A stretch of DNA of 64,000 bases from Planctomycetota bacterium. Lineage in GTDB: Bacteria > Planctomycetota > Planctomycetia > Gemmatales > Gemmataceae. Made by a program: the position numbers and the translations under genes. Numbering within the stretch: position 1 is the first letter of the stretch; each line of letters opens with the position of its first letter. Location of the stretch: NCBI GenBank assembly GCA_016191165.1, contig JACPPF010000034.1:51792-115791 (forward strand), read 5' to 3'. A model generated the notes under the pieces. The model saw nothing but the letters and a program-made list of their open reading frames with translations, was not told the origin of the DNA and did not search any database. Of this stretch, positions 1 to 8,832 are shown piece after piece.

Positions 1-303
1 GTCAATACGATGCACATTACCTCGTCCGTCTTCGTGAACGACGACGAATCCGGACTGCACCACGACTTTGGCAAATGGCTTGAGGGGTTGGCTCCGTTCA
101 ACCCCGATCCGAATCACTACCACCACAACCGAACCGGGGAGGACAATGCCGACGCCCACTTGAAACGCCAGATCATGGGCCGCGAGGTCGTGGTCGCCAT
201 CACGAAGGGCAAACTCGATTTCGGCCCCTGGGAGCAAATCTTCTATGGTGAGTTCGATGGCGATCGCGCCAAACGGGTGCTGGTGAAGGTGATTGGGGAG
301 TGA
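1..303 (+). CDS. YjbQ-family (UPF0047) protein, 5' end outside window
   Basis: The reading frame is open from base 1, so the gene starts upstream and about 40 N-terminal residues are missing. The visible part matches the C-terminal two thirds of the YjbQ/UPF0047 family: [15 protein letters not shown] near the start, then [15 protein letters not shown], then [13 protein letters not shown], and the usual final Gly-Glu. Family members are about 135-140 residues, cytosolic, and some have thiamine-phosphate synthase activity in vitro; the physiological role is unsettled. An internal ATG at base 10 lies inside the conserved core and is not a credible start. The next gene is convergent and only 6 bases away. 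Confidence 0.85.
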   Translation, partial: VNTMHITSSVFVNDDESGLHHDFGKWLEGLAPFNPDPNHYHHNRTGEDNADAHLKRQIMGREVVVAITKGKLDFGPWEQIFYGEFDGDRAKRVLVKVIGE

Positions 304-309
304 CGTTTG

Positions 310-636
310 TTACATGACAAACAGGCGCAATTCGTCATAGGTTATTGGCGTAACAAAGTTACCGCCGATGAGGTAGGTGCCCCCGGCCTGTTTCGTGCAG
401 TGAATGACGCGCGTCAAGAGCGTCTTGGACGCCTTCTGGGCGGGATTCACGAGGTTGATGACGATCAACATTCCGGTGTCGAGGGGCTGACTTGAAATCA
501 GGCCGACGCCCTCGCATGACAGGTTCTTTACTCGCGCCGGGCCGAAATCCTCGAGAACGGGCGAGATAAAATCACATGATGACGAGAAGTTGACCGGATA
601 GCGTTCCGCCGTCCGTTTCTCTTTGGGATCGTTCAT
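310..636 (-). CDS. PilZ-domain protein (putative c-di-GMP receptor)
   Basis: A small single-domain protein of 108 residues. An RTAER segment near residue 10 fits the RxxxR half of the PilZ c-di-GMP site, and NLSCEG around residue 37 fits the (D/N)xSxxG half. The rest alternates short beta strands, as expected for a PilZ barrel. PilZ proteins bind cyclic di-GMP and pass the signal to motility, secretion or polysaccharide machinery; the partner cannot be read from the sequence. I chose the ATG giving MNDPKEKR. A GTG 33 bases further upstream would add 11 residues. It is convergent with the YjbQ gene. Confidence 0.75.
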   Translation of the reverse strand: MNDPKEKRTAERYPVNFSSSCDFISPVLEDFGPARVKNLSCEGVGLISSQPLDTGMLIVINLVNPAQKASKTLLTRVIHCTKQAGGTYLIGGNFVTPITYDELRLFVM

Positions 637-784
637 GGGCCAATTCTCAACACGTTTCAGCAAACCCACTCCGTCTATTGTATGCGCCGCCGAGCCTGAT
701 TATAACTCCTGCCACGGATTGCACACGCTGTCGGGTTCGACACGTTTAGCCGCGCTACCGTTCGTCGAAGAGCACTTGACCAGC

Positions 785-842
785 CCCCAGCGCAAGCTGG
801 GGTTTTGGGGGACTGCCCAATACCCCACGCTTGCGCGTGGGG
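785..842. repeat. Two adjacent intergenic hairpins
   Basis: CCCCAG-CGCAAG-CTGGGG is followed 20 bases later by CCCCACGC-TTGC-GCGTGGGG. Both are near-perfect hairpins without a T-run, in the gap between the divergent PilZ and helicase genes. They look like members of the palindromic repeat population seen throughout this window rather than a terminator. Confidence 0.55.
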
Positions 843-925
843 CTAGGATCGCTTCGCTTGACGAAAGGTAATGCGGCCAACCGCAATTAAGCTTCCTTGC
901 CATTTGGAGCATAAGATGAAAAACG

Positions 926-3418
926 ATGCGCGATCGTCTGCCGATTGATGGATTGCTCGACGATTTGATGGCGAGGTTGCGCGCTCACCACGCACTGGTC
1001 TTGCGCGCCCCGACCGGCGCCGGCAAGACGACACGGGTGCCACCGGCATTGCTGGACGCCAACCTGACGTCGGGCCAGATCGTCGTCCTGGAGCCGCGGC
1101 GACTCGCCGCCCGGGCCGCCGCGCGCCGCATGGCTCAGGAACGCGGGCAGAACCTTGGCGACGAGATCGGCTATCACGTGCGTTTCGACCGGCAGGCCGG
1201 GCCGCGCACGCGCGTCATCGTCATGACGCCGGGCATCCTCTTGCGCCGGTTGCAGGACGATCCCTTTCTGGAATCGGTCGGCCTCATCGTCTTCGATGAA
1301 TTCCACGAACGCTCGCTTGACAGCGATCTCGCTCTCGGCATGGCCCACCTGATTCAAACGACCGTCCGGCCCGAATTGCGTCTCATCGTCATGTCGGCCA
1401 CGCTGGCGACGGAAAGAGTTGCCGCATACCTCGGCGATTGCCCGGTCGTGACCAGTGAAGGCCGATTGCATCCGGTCGAGTTGACCTATGAGCCGCGCTC
1501 GCTGCAACAGCCCTGGCCGATCGCGGCGGCGCAGGCGATCGAGCGCTTGCTGCCGCGAACGCCGGGCGATATCCTCTGCTTCCTGCCCGGCATGAATGAG
1601 ATTCGCCAGACGGCGCGAGCCCTTTCGGACGTGGCTTCAGTCGAGAACGTGCTCGTACTGCCCTTGCACGGCGACTTGTCGGCCGAGGACCAGGATCGCG
1701 CGTTGACGATCCAGGATCGGCGGCGGGTGGTGTTGGCGACGAACGTCGCGGAGACATCGGTGACCGTGGAGGGCGTGACCGGTGTCGTTGATACCGGCCT
1801 GGCGCGGATGCAGATGTTCGACGCCTCCGTCGGCATGGATCGCCTGGAACTCACGCCAATTGCGCGCGATGCCGCCGATCAACGCGCCGGCCGCGCGGGT
1901 CGCACCAGGCCCGGCGTCTGCGTGCGTCTATGGACCGAGGCGTCCCATTCGCAGCGTGCGAGTCAAACCTTGCCCGAGATTCGGCGGGTTGACCTCGCCG
2001 GCGCGGCGCTGCAACTTTTGACGTGTGGCGAAACGGACGTGCGCGCGTTCCCCTGGCTCGAAGCACCGCGCGACGAAGCCGTGCAGCAAGCGTTGTCCCT
2101 CTTGCAACGGCTCGGCGCCACGGAGCAGCGGAAGGTGTCGGCACTGGGCCAGGCGATGGCGCGGATGCCCGTTCATCCCCGGCTGGCCCGGATGCTGCTC
2201 GCGGGGCAGCGCATGAACCAGGCGCCGCGCATCGCTCTGGCGGCGGCGCTCCTGTCGGAGCGCGATCCATTCGTGCGCGGCACGAACCCCATGCCCCGCA
2301 AGCAACACGCCGGCAGTGCCTCCGACGTGCTCGATCGCGTGGAAGCGCTGGAAGCGTTCGAGAAGCACGGCGTCTCTTCGACGCTTGCCGGCACGTTGCA
2401 GGATGGAGCCGGTCGTTTTCTTTTGCGAGCGCGCGATCAACTCTTGCGAACCTTGCAACAAGAGGCGGGGCAGGCGCGTGTTCCAATTTCGCCTTGCGAG
2501 GACGAAGGCCTCCTGCGCGCCTTGCTGGCCGCGTTTCCGGATCGCGTCACGCGGCGGCGCGCTGGCGATCCCATGAGGGGCCTGATGGTCGGCGGCGTGG
2601 GCGTGCGGCTCGCGCCGGGCTGCGACGTTCTCGCGTCGGAACTTTTTCTCTGCATCGATGTCAATGCCGACCCGCGTGAAGCATTTGTTCGCCAGGCGTC
2701 CTCCATCGAGCGTGAGTGGCTGACCACCGAGACCCGGATCGAGATGTTCTTTGACGAAGTGAGCGAACGGATGGCGGCGCGCAAGCGCGTTTATTACGAA
2801 GATTTGCTGATCGAAGAAAACGACGCCGCCCTGCCCCGCTCGGAAGGAGCATCGCGTCAGCTGGCCGAGGCGGCACGCACTCGCTTACCGCGCGTTCTGC
2901 CAGCGCCCGATTCTGCGGCCGGGGCGTTTCTGGTGCGCCTGCGCTGCCTGCGCGCATGGATGCCGGAGTTGAATTTGCCCGCGTACGATGACGACGATTT
3001 GCGCGGGATGCTACCGTGGGCGTGTGCCGGCTGTCGATCGTTCGACGAGGTGCGCAAGGCCGACTGGCTCGGCCTCCTTCAGGGCAAGCTGTCCGCCGCT
3101 CAAGCGCGGGCGGTCGAGCGCGAGGCGCCGGAGCGCGTGCAAGTTCCGAGCGGGAACCGGCTGGCACTTCAGTATGAAGTGGGTCGCCCGCCCATCTTGG
3201 CGGTGCGCATCCAGGAAGTCTTCGGCCTGGCCGATACGCCCCGCGTCGCCGGCGGGAGAGTGCGCGTGTTATTGCATTTGCTCGCGCCGAACTATCGCCC
3301 CCAGCAGGTGACCGACGATCTCGCCAGCTTCTGGAAAAACACCTATCAGCAGGTGCGCAAGGAGCTGCGCGCCCGCTATCCAAAACACAAGTGGCCGGAG
3401 GATCCGTGGAACGGCTGA
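926..3418 (+). CDS. hrpB: ATP-dependent helicase HrpB
   Basis: At 830 residues this has the normal length and layout of HrpB, a DEAH/RHA-type superfamily 2 helicase acting on RNA or other nucleic acid in the cytoplasm. Walker A (APTGAGKTT) is at residues 28-36, the Walker B box DEFH at 124-127, and the SAT motif (VMSATLA) near 157. The motif VI region QRAGRAGRTRPGVC is near residue 320. The helicase-associated domain follows, and the HrpB-type C-terminus ends with YPKHKWPEDPW, a hallmark of the family. Its physiological role in most bacteria is unclear. It appears to be a single-gene unit, with a GT-C gene convergent downstream. Confidence 0.95.
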   Translation: MRDRLPIDGLLDDLMARLRAHHALVLRAPTGAGKTTRVPPALLDANLTSGQIVVLEPRRLAARAAARRMAQERGQNLGDEIGYHVRFDRQAGPRTRVIVMTPGILLRRLQDDPFLESVGLIVFDEFHERSLDSDLALGMAHLIQTTVRPELRLIVMSATLATERVAAYLGDCPVVTSEGRLHPVELTYEPRSLQQPWPIAAAQAIERLLPRTPGDILCFLPGMNEIRQTARALSDVASVENVLVLPLHGDLSAEDQDRALTIQDRRRVVLATNVAETSVTVEGVTGVVDTGLARMQMFDASVGMDRLELTPIARDAADQRAGRAGRTRPGVCVRLWTEASHSQRASQTLPEIRRVDLAGAALQLLTCGETDVRAFPWLEAPRDEAVQQALSLLQRLGATEQRKVSALGQAMARMPVHPRLARMLLAGQRMNQAPRIALAAALLSERDPFVRGTNPMPRKQHAGSASDVLDRVEALEAFEKHGVSSTLAGTLQDGAGRFLLRARDQLLRTLQQEAGQARVPISPCEDEGLLRALLAAFPDRVTRRRAGDPMRGLMVGGVGVRLAPGCDVLASELFLCIDVNADPREAFVRQASSIEREWLTTETRIEMFFDEVSERMAARKRVYYEDLLIEENDAALPRSEGASRQLAEAARTRLPRVLPAPDSAAGAFLVRLRCLRAWMPELNLPAYDDDDLRGMLPWACAGCRSFDEVRKADWLGLLQGKLSAAQARAVEREAPERVQVPSGNRLALQYEVGRPPILAVRIQEVFGLADTPRVAGGRVRVLLHLLAPNYRPQQVTDDLASFWKNTYQQVRKELRARYPKHKWPEDPWNG

Positions 3419-3429
3419 TTGGCTGGCGT

Positions 3430-3464
3430 CTAGCGCTCGCGTGCCGCCTCGCGGGCGCTAAACG
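3430..3464. repeat. Intergenic palindrome of the TAGCGC/GCGCTAAAC type
   Basis: An inverted repeat (TAGCGCTCGCG ... CGCGGGCGCTA followed by AAC) lies between the convergent stops of hrpB and the GT-C gene. A second copy of the same kind lies upstream of nadD. The hairpin may also help end both transcripts, but there is no T-run. Confidence 0.5.
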
Positions 3465-3471
3465 AATCCAC

Positions 3472-5148
3472 CTATTGATACCCGGCCCAGCCCAGTTCCA
3501 CCATCAAGTCGAAAATCCACGGATGCCGCCACGGGCTCCATAACTGGTAGCTTACCGAAAAAACGGAGATGCCCAGAAACAATCCGCCCACCCAGCGACC
3601 AAACCGGCTTTGGCCCAGCCAGTCGGCGACCGGCAGCAAGCAGGTCAACCAGATGGGCGTGAGCCACATCAACCAGCGCAGGCCGTTCGTGTAACCGCCA
3701 TAGTTATCGCTCTTGACCAGGTAAAAGCCAACGACGACGACTGTTAAAGCCAGGCCGAGGGGTTGCACGAACCAGGGAAAATCGGTAGCCTCCTTGAACA
3801 ACGCTTGGCGCCAAAGGGATCTGAGGCACAGCGATCCGAGGATCATGCCGGCGAGGGAGAGCAGCCAGATCGGCGTCAACGAAAACAACCCATGATGCCC
3901 GACGAGAACATGGAGTGCGTAATCGACGCGTGATTCATGGTGCTTGGCCCAGTCGATGCCGAATTTCTTTTCCCCCGTGGGCGGCGGTTTCCAGTGGCTG
4001 CCTTCGTATTCGTACCAGGCGCTGCCGAACTCGGATTGTGCCGGGCGAAGCTGCCCCATCGCCAGGTAGTTGGTTCCGAAAAACGCCGCAGCCGGAATGA
4101 GGGCGGCCGGCACGAACAACAGCAACGTCCGCCCCGGTCGCCACCAAAGAAGCAGCACAAAGCAGGCCGCCGCGAACGACAACGCCGGCATCTCCATGCT
4201 GGCCGCGAACGCGCTGAAGAACCCTGCCGTTACGATCGCGACTCTTCCCCCCTCTCCCTCTGGGAGATGGGCCCGGGGCGAGGGTGCGCCGCCGACGCCC
4301 TCACCTTCAACCCCTCTCCGGGCGGGGGCGGGAAGCGACATCTTGTCCCACACGCGCAGCACCGACCACCACGCCGCCATCACCGCGAACGCGCCAATCG
4401 TGTGATTGTTGAGCGTGACCAGAAACGGACTGATGAGGGTCGCAAACGCCCCGGCCGCGACGATGTAAATCTTGCCCCAGTCCGTCATTCCCCAGCGCTC
4501 GGCGATGCGCGTCAGCAGCCAAAGGTATCCCGCGAAGGGCAATGCATTGACGAGCACCAGCATCACGCGCACGACGATCGTCGGATGGTCGATCAGGCTC
4601 AGCCCGGTCACGTTAAGGAAAATCCAGTAGACCCCGGCGAGCAACGTCGAGAGGAGCGGCGGTTTGCTGGAAAGAAACTCCAGCGTATTGGGATTGAGTA
4701 CGCGATCAATGGTCGCCCAGCCGTGCTCCTTGAATTTCGGTTTGAAGATGATCCCCGAATGGCTGCTCGGATTGGAGACATCGGTGCGAACGAGGCTGCC
4801 GGTTTGATAGAGAACGGCCGCCTGGAGCGGGTCGGTCGTCCCGAAGGCCGCGAGGGCAGAGGCGACATGGGTCGTCGGGTTGCGTTTGCCGATGACGTAG
4901 CTGTGGTCATGGACGAGCGAGCGGATCGTCGCCCAGCGGGCGCGGTCGTTCGAGCCGAACATGGGCATCGCGTCGGGCCGGGAGGAAGGCCAGACTGGGC
5001 GGCGATCGCCTGCCTTGGCAAGGTCACGATGAAACGCCGGCTCATAGATGCGCTGCACCGACGCGATCCGCCCGCAGGCAATCGCAAAGGCGATGGCGAG
5101 GATCAGGTGATAGATCCAGCGGCGCAATTTGGCGGGGTCGGTCGTCAT
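3472..5148 (-). CDS. GT-C-type membrane glycosyltransferase-like protein
   Basis: A polytopic inner-membrane protein of 558 residues. A first hydrophobic segment (residues about 11-30) is followed by a long extracytoplasmic loop, then roughly nine more hydrophobic helices. SSKPPLLSTL in the second part resembles the loop motif (H/K)PPL of ArnT/PMT-like GT-C enzymes, which move sugars from polyprenyl phosphates onto lipid or protein. The substrate is unknown. Residues about 272-302 (APARRGVEGEGVGGAPS and on) do not look like membrane protein and are encoded by a palindromic repeat inserted in frame. It lies 18 bases downstream of the GT2 gene, and the three minus-strand genes form an operon. 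The upstream GGAGG supports the start. Confidence 0.7.
   Translation of the reverse strand: MTTDPAKLRRWIYHLILAIAFAIACGRIASVQRIYEPAFHRDLAKAGDRRPVWPSSRPDAMPMFGSNDRARWATIRSLVHDHSYVIGKRNPTTHVASALAAFGTTDPLQAAVLYQTGSLVRTDVSNPSSHSGIIFKPKFKEHGWATIDRVLNPNTLEFLSSKPPLLSTLLAGVYWIFLNVTGLSLIDHPTIVVRVMLVLVNALPFAGYLWLLTRIAERWGMTDWGKIYIVAAGAFATLISPFLVTLNNHTIGAFAVMAAWWSVLRVWDKMSLPAPARRGVEGEGVGGAPSPRAHLPEGEGGRVAIVTAGFFSAFAASMEMPALSFAAACFVLLLWWRPGRTLLLFVPAALIPAAAFFGTNYLAMGQLRPAQSEFGSAWYEYEGSHWKPPPTGEKKFGIDWAKHHESRVDYALHVLVGHHGLFSLTPIWLLSLAGMILGSLCLRSLWRQALFKEATDFPWFVQPLGLALTVVVVGFYLVKSDNYGGYTNGLRWLMWLTPIWLTCLLPVADWLGQSRFGRWVGGLFLGISVFSVSYQLWSPWRHPWIFDLMVELGWAGYQ
4245..4333. repeat. Palindromic element inserted in frame in a coding sequence (family A)
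   Basis: CCCCCTCTCCCTCTGGGAGATGGG is followed by GGGGCGAGGGTG and then GCCCTCACC and CCCCTCTCCGGGCGGGG. This C/G-rich double palindrome is like the one between glgA and the GH57 gene. Here it lies inside the GT-C gene without breaking the frame and adds about 30 residues rich in Gly, Pro, Glu and Arg. Confidence 0.7.
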
Positions 5149-5166
5149 GGTGGTGCATGCCTCCGT

Positions 5167-6186
5167 TTAGCCACCTGCCTCGGGCGGGGATTCTGACGGC
5201 GTCGTCCGTTCCTTCACGCTGTAACTCTCCTGATCCTTGCTCAGGTACGCCGTGATCAGCTCCGCCAGGAAGCCGATCGACATCATCTGGGCGCCGATCA
5301 GCAGCGCGGCCACCGCGTAGATCAACAGCGGGCGCTTGTGCAGGGGGTCGAACCAGTCCGGCTCGACGAAACGCAACAACCATGTGATCGCCAGGTACAA
5401 CATGCCAAGATTGCCCGCCAGGAAGCTAAACAGCCCGATGCTGCCCAAAAGATGCTGCGGACGCTGGCCGAAGCCTGTAAGAAATTTTACCGTAAGAAGA
5501 TCCAGGAATCCCTTCACGAAACGGCGCACGCCGTACTTGGAGTAACCAAACTGGCGCCGGCGATGGTTGATGACGATCTCGCCGACCTTGAAGCCGCGCG
5601 CCTCGGCCAGCACCGGGATGAAGCGGTGCAGCTCCCCGTAGAGCCGAATCTCCCGGAGCACCTCCGCCCGGCAGCACTTCATGCCGCAGTTGTGGTCGTG
5701 CAGTTTCACGCCGGTGACCCACGAGACCATGCCGTTGAAGACCCAGCTCGGCCAGGTCTTGTGCCAGGGATCGAGTCGTTTCTGTTTCCAGCCGCAGACG
5801 ACATCGAATCCCTCGCCGAGTTTGGCGAGGAAGCTGGGAATCTCCGCGGGATCGTCCTGCAGGTCGGCATCGAGCGTCATGATGATGTCACCGCGAGCCG
5901 CCGAAAAGCCAGCGGAGAGAGCCGCCGCCTTGCCGAAGTTGCGGCGAAAGCGGATGCCATGAACGTCCGGGTGGCGGTCGGCGAGCGAGCGAATCACGTT
6001 CCAGGAGTCGTCGGTGGAGCCATCGTCGATGAAGAGGACTTCCATGCCCAGGCTCGCCGCCGTTGCCACGCGGGTGAGTTCCTCGTGCAACAGCGTCAGG
6101 CTGTCTTGCTCGTTGAAGACGGGAATGACGACGGAGATCATGTCGGCTTTCACCCGGGGGTCACCCCCGGGAATCGCTGCGCTCAT
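5167..6186 (-). CDS. Family 2 glycosyltransferase, ArnC/DPM1-like with C-terminal membrane helices
   Basis: A GT-A fold sugar transferase of 339 residues. ISVVIPVFNE opens the fold, followed by IDDGSTDDS (nucleotide binding) and LDADLQDDP (DxD metal site). HDHNCGMKCCR and the QFGYSKYG region are typical of polyprenyl-phosphate glycosyltransferases of the ArnC/GtrB type. Two C-terminal hydrophobic segments (about 235-265 and 275-305) anchor it in the membrane. It probably transfers a sugar from a nucleotide donor to polyprenyl phosphate for the neighbouring GT-C enzyme. The chosen ATG overlaps the upstream stop by ATGA. An alternative ATG 15 codons downstream (MISVVIPVF) is also plausible, because the first residues are encoded by a palindrome. 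Confidence 0.88.
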   Translation of the reverse strand: MSAAIPGGDPRVKADMISVVIPVFNEQDSLTLLHEELTRVATAASLGMEVLFIDDGSTDDSWNVIRSLADRHPDVHGIRFRRNFGKAAALSAGFSAARGDIIMTLDADLQDDPAEIPSFLAKLGEGFDVVCGWKQKRLDPWHKTWPSWVFNGMVSWVTGVKLHDHNCGMKCCRAEVLREIRLYGELHRFIPVLAEARGFKVGEIVINHRRRQFGYSKYGVRRFVKGFLDLLTVKFLTGFGQRPQHLLGSIGLFSFLAGNLGMLYLAITWLLRFVEPDWFDPLHKRPLLIYAVAALLIGAQMMSIGFLAELITAYLSKDQESYSVKERTTPSESPPEAGG

Positions 6187-6190
6187 CCCG
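6153..6190. repeat. Palindrome overlapping the start of the GT2 gene
   Basis: CCCGGGGGT-C-ACCCCCGGG is followed by AATCGCTGCGCTCA and CCCGGGG. The segment TCGCTGCGCTCA between C/G-rich arms is shared with the palindrome upstream of enolase, which points to one repeat family. It lies over the junction of two co-directional genes and may have contributed the first codons of the downstream one. Confidence 0.5.
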
Positions 6191-7145
6191 GGGCTTGCGC
6201 GGTCGGTTCGGCAGGTTTACGCCACCACGTGGCAACCGCGAATAGCGCCTCCGCGACGATCCAATCGAGCCGCAAAAGCAGAACCGCCACGGCAATATAC
6301 TGGCCCGGACCGAAGGAGCCTAGCAGCATTCGCAACAGATATTCCCGCACGCCTAGCCCCGCCGGCGCGACGACGATCACGAACCCGGCAACGTTGGCGA
6401 AGGCGATCCCCGCCGTGCATTGTGCCCAGGTCGCGGGTGACAGGATCGGCGGATCGGGCAACACCGCTTGCAGGAGCGCCCACGTACTCAAGCCGTGCAG
6501 CCACCAGCCCGCGCTGGTCGTCAGCAAGCCCGACGCCAGCGTGACGAATCGCACCGGCGGCAGGCGATACGTTTCCATCAATTGCACGCGCGCGGTCAGC
6601 TTCGCGATGACGAAGTTGAACACGCCAGGCAAGAGCGGAATCCCGCACAGGCCGATCAAGACCGCGCCCAGAGTAAGCGGGTGCCAGGCCAGGTCGAAGT
6701 CCACCGGCGGTTGAACGGCGTAAATCACCGCGGCCAGGATCGCGCCCGCCGCCATGCCGGTGAATACTTCGTAGAACGACGCGATCACCGACACGCCATA
6801 GGGCACGCCGCACGGATGCACCAGTTCCGAGCGAATCGCGACGGCCATCGCCTTGCCCGGCACGTATTTGCCAAGCTGCCCGACAAAGTGCGCCCGCACG
6901 GCCGTGTAGAGCGAGATCGGATACCCGAACCGCAAGAGCAAGTGCCGCCAGAACCACGCGGAGGGGAACAGCCCCGCCAGATAAAGCAGGCCCGAAGCGA
7001 GCAGCCAGCCGGGGCGAAGTTCGATTTCCGAAAGCGTCAATCGTTCCAGATCGCGGTAAAACTGCGCGCCGACGAAAAAGAGGATCACGCACGCCAGCGC
7101 CGCCTTGACGCCGCGCATGAGCCAACGCTTCCGGTCCGGGTTCAT
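6183..7145 (-). CDS. Flippase-like membrane protein (lysylphosphatidylglycerol synthase TM family)
   Basis: A polytopic protein of 320 residues with seven to eight hydrophobic segments. VRAHFVGQLGKYVPGKAM around residues 83-101 is the family signature of the UPF0104/LPG_synthase_TM group (the YbhN/AglD type), and YEVFTGMAAGA follows. The family includes the membrane half of MprF and likely lipid or lipid-linked sugar translocators. It is the first gene of a three-gene minus-strand operon with a GT2 and a GT-C protein, so moving a polyprenyl-linked sugar is a reasonable inference, not shown by the sequence. Confidence 0.8.
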   Translation of the reverse strand: MNPDRKRWLMRGVKAALACVILFFVGAQFYRDLERLTLSEIELRPGWLLASGLLYLAGLFPSAWFWRHLLLRFGYPISLYTAVRAHFVGQLGKYVPGKAMAVAIRSELVHPCGVPYGVSVIASFYEVFTGMAAGAILAAVIYAVQPPVDFDLAWHPLTLGAVLIGLCGIPLLPGVFNFVIAKLTARVQLMETYRLPPVRFVTLASGLLTTSAGWWLHGLSTWALLQAVLPDPPILSPATWAQCTAGIAFANVAGFVIVVAPAGLGVREYLLRMLLGSFGPGQYIAVAVLLLRLDWIVAEALFAVATWWRKPAEPTAQAPG

Positions 7146-7269
7146 GGGGGAATTGTAGCGAAACGCACGCCTTTTCGCTCGCGTCGGGCTCAGCGCTGCC
7201 GTAAACTGAACGCGCTGAAAGGGTGCTGGCGTGCCGATGGTCGTGTCCCGCCGCTAGCCCTTCGCAGCC

Positions 7270-7298
7270 CACCGCCGGGACAAGCCCGGCGGCTCGCC
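7270..7298. repeat. Intergenic palindrome CCGCCGGG-ACAAG-CCCGGCGG
   Basis: A short perfect palindrome lies upstream of the CRTAC1-like gene. A two-arm version of the same sequence is in the gap near 36.0 kb, so it is a dispersed repeat family. Confidence 0.6.
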
Positions 7299-7326
7299 CT
7301 GAATTCCCAATCAAAGGACGACGCCA

Positions 7327-8832
7327 ATGCGCATGTCAATCCACATCGCTCTCGCGCTGCTCATGCTACCCGTCGCCGCCAACGCGCAGCCCTGGTTCCG
7401 CGATGCGACCAAGGAATACGGCCCCATCGGCGGCGGGCCGGCCGCGTTTGCCGACGTTGACGGCGACGGCTTTCCCGATCTCGTTTGCGATGGCCGAATC
7501 TACAAGAACGACGCCGGTAAACGCTTCATCGATGTGACCAAGGATTCCGGCGTCTCTGGCTCGGGCACCGCCTGCATCGCCGACATCGATAACGACGGCA
7601 AGCCCGACATCTATTTCTCCGGCGGGCCGGGCCGACTCTATCGCAACCTCGGCAACTTCAAGTTCGCGGACTGGACCAAGAAAGTCCCTCCCAACAAGCA
7701 CGCCCGGTCCCTAGCAGCAGCGTTCGGCGATCTCGATGGCGACGGCCATGTCGATCTCTACGTCACCAACTACGAGGACTGGAAGGACAACACCTACCCC
7801 TATCCCGACCTCCTCTTCAAAAACCGCGGCGGCGACAAGGGCTTTGAACCCTGGTGGGAAGCCAAGAACAAGGAACACATCATGGCGGGCCGCGGTGTCA
7901 CGTTCTTCGACGTCGATGGCGATGGCAAACCGGAAATCTACGTCTCCAACTACCGCCTCGGCCCCAACTTCCTCTGGTTCTTCGACAAGAAAAACATCCT
8001 CAGGGATCGGGCCGTGGAACTCGGCGCCGCGGGCAAGCTGGGACCGAACGTGCGTTATGGCAACGGCGCCGTAGTGCGCTGTTGCGGGCACACGATCGGC
8101 AGTTGTATCGCCGACTTCGACAACGACACGCACCTCGACATCCTCGTCGCCAACTTCTCGCACCCGCCCGCTTACCAGAATCGCACGCAATTCCTGCGCA
8201 ACCTTCCCCCCTCTCCCCTTGCGGGAGAGGGGAAGGGGGTGAGGGGGCACAAATTCGAGGACAAAAGCGCCCTCGCCAACCTGCGCTGGCAGGAAAGCTA
8301 CGCCGTCGCCGCCGCCGGGGATATCGACAACGATGGCCTGGTCGATTTCGTCCTCACCACCGTCTACCCCGGCGACAAGAGCGTCATCTACCGCAACCTC
8401 GGCGGCTGGAAATTCGCCGACATCACCAAGGAAACCGGCGTCGCCACCGCGAACACCTACCAGGCCAGCTTCGCCGACATCAATGGCGACGGTTACCTCG
8501 ACCTCGTCTCCGGCGGCAAAGTCTGGATCAACACGCTCGGCAAAACCCTGAAGCACAATTACGTCAAGATCCGCCTGGAAGGCGCGGGTACATGCAACAA
8601 AAGCGCCGTCGGTTCGCGCGTCATCGTCAAGGCCGGCGGCAAAACCTTCACGCGCCAGGTCGAAGCCGGCACCGGCAGCGGCTGCCAAAACGACCTCACC
8701 CTGCACTTCGGCCTCGGCAGCGCCACCGGACCCGCCGACGTCACCATCCACTGGGCCGGCGGCGGCGTCAGCACCCAGCGCATCGATTTGAATCGCACGG
8801 TGGTGGTGCGGAAGGCGCTATTACCACGTTGA
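7327..8832 (+). CDS. Secreted CRTAC1-like FG-GAP/VCBS protein with UnbV-type C-terminus
   Basis: Residues 1-20 are a signal peptide ending in NAQ. Repeated Ca-binding FG-GAP/VCBS units follow: FADVDGDGFPDLV, ADIDNDGKPDIY, GDLDGDGHVDLY, FDVDGDGKPEIY, ADFDNDTHLDIL, GDIDNDGLVDFV and ADINGDGYLDLV. Together they predict an extracellular seven-bladed beta-propeller. The last 100 residues (HNYVKIRLEG, VGSRVIVKAGGK and LHFGLGSATG, which leads into the final strands) match the ASPIC/UnbV domain that closes CRTAC1-like proteins. Such proteins are abundant in planctomycetes; their ligands are unknown. Residues about 294-310 (NLPPSPLAGEGKGVRG) are encoded by an in-frame palindromic repeat between two blades. 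AAAGGA upstream supports the start. Confidence 0.85.
   Translation: MRMSIHIALALLMLPVAANAQPWFRDATKEYGPIGGGPAAFADVDGDGFPDLVCDGRIYKNDAGKRFIDVTKDSGVSGSGTACIADIDNDGKPDIYFSGGPGRLYRNLGNFKFADWTKKVPPNKHARSLAAAFGDLDGDGHVDLYVTNYEDWKDNTYPYPDLLFKNRGGDKGFEPWWEAKNKEHIMAGRGVTFFDVDGDGKPEIYVSNYRLGPNFLWFFDKKNILRDRAVELGAAGKLGPNVRYGNGAVVRCCGHTIGSCIADFDNDTHLDILVANFSHPPAYQNRTQFLRNLPPSPLAGEGKGVRGHKFEDKSALANLRWQESYAVAAAGDIDNDGLVDFVLTTVYPGDKSVIYRNLGGWKFADITKETGVATANTYQASFADINGDGYLDLVSGGKVWINTLGKTLKHNYVKIRLEGAGTCNKSAVGSRVIVKAGGKTFTRQVEAGTGSGCQNDLTLHFGLGSATGPADVTIHWAGGGVSTQRIDLNRTVVVRKALLPR
8206..8252. repeat. Palindromic element inserted in frame in a coding sequence (family A)
   Basis: CCCCCTCTCCCCTTGCGGG continues as AGAGGGGAAGGGGGTGAGGG, a hairpin with a TTGC loop and a trailing GGGGGTGAGGG tail. 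The same architecture is present between glgA and the GH57 gene. Inside this propeller gene it adds PPSPLAGEGKGVRG without disturbing the frame. Confidence 0.75.

Noticed and set aside
3937..5196. 419-codon plus-strand ORF opposite the GT-C gene
   Set aside because: Arg/Gly-rich composition without domains, fully antisense to a membrane protein with clear helices; a GC-rich shadow frame.
5338..6714. 458-codon plus-strand ORF opposite the GT2 and flippase-like genes
   Set aside because: Antisense to two well-supported genes, no recognisable motif.
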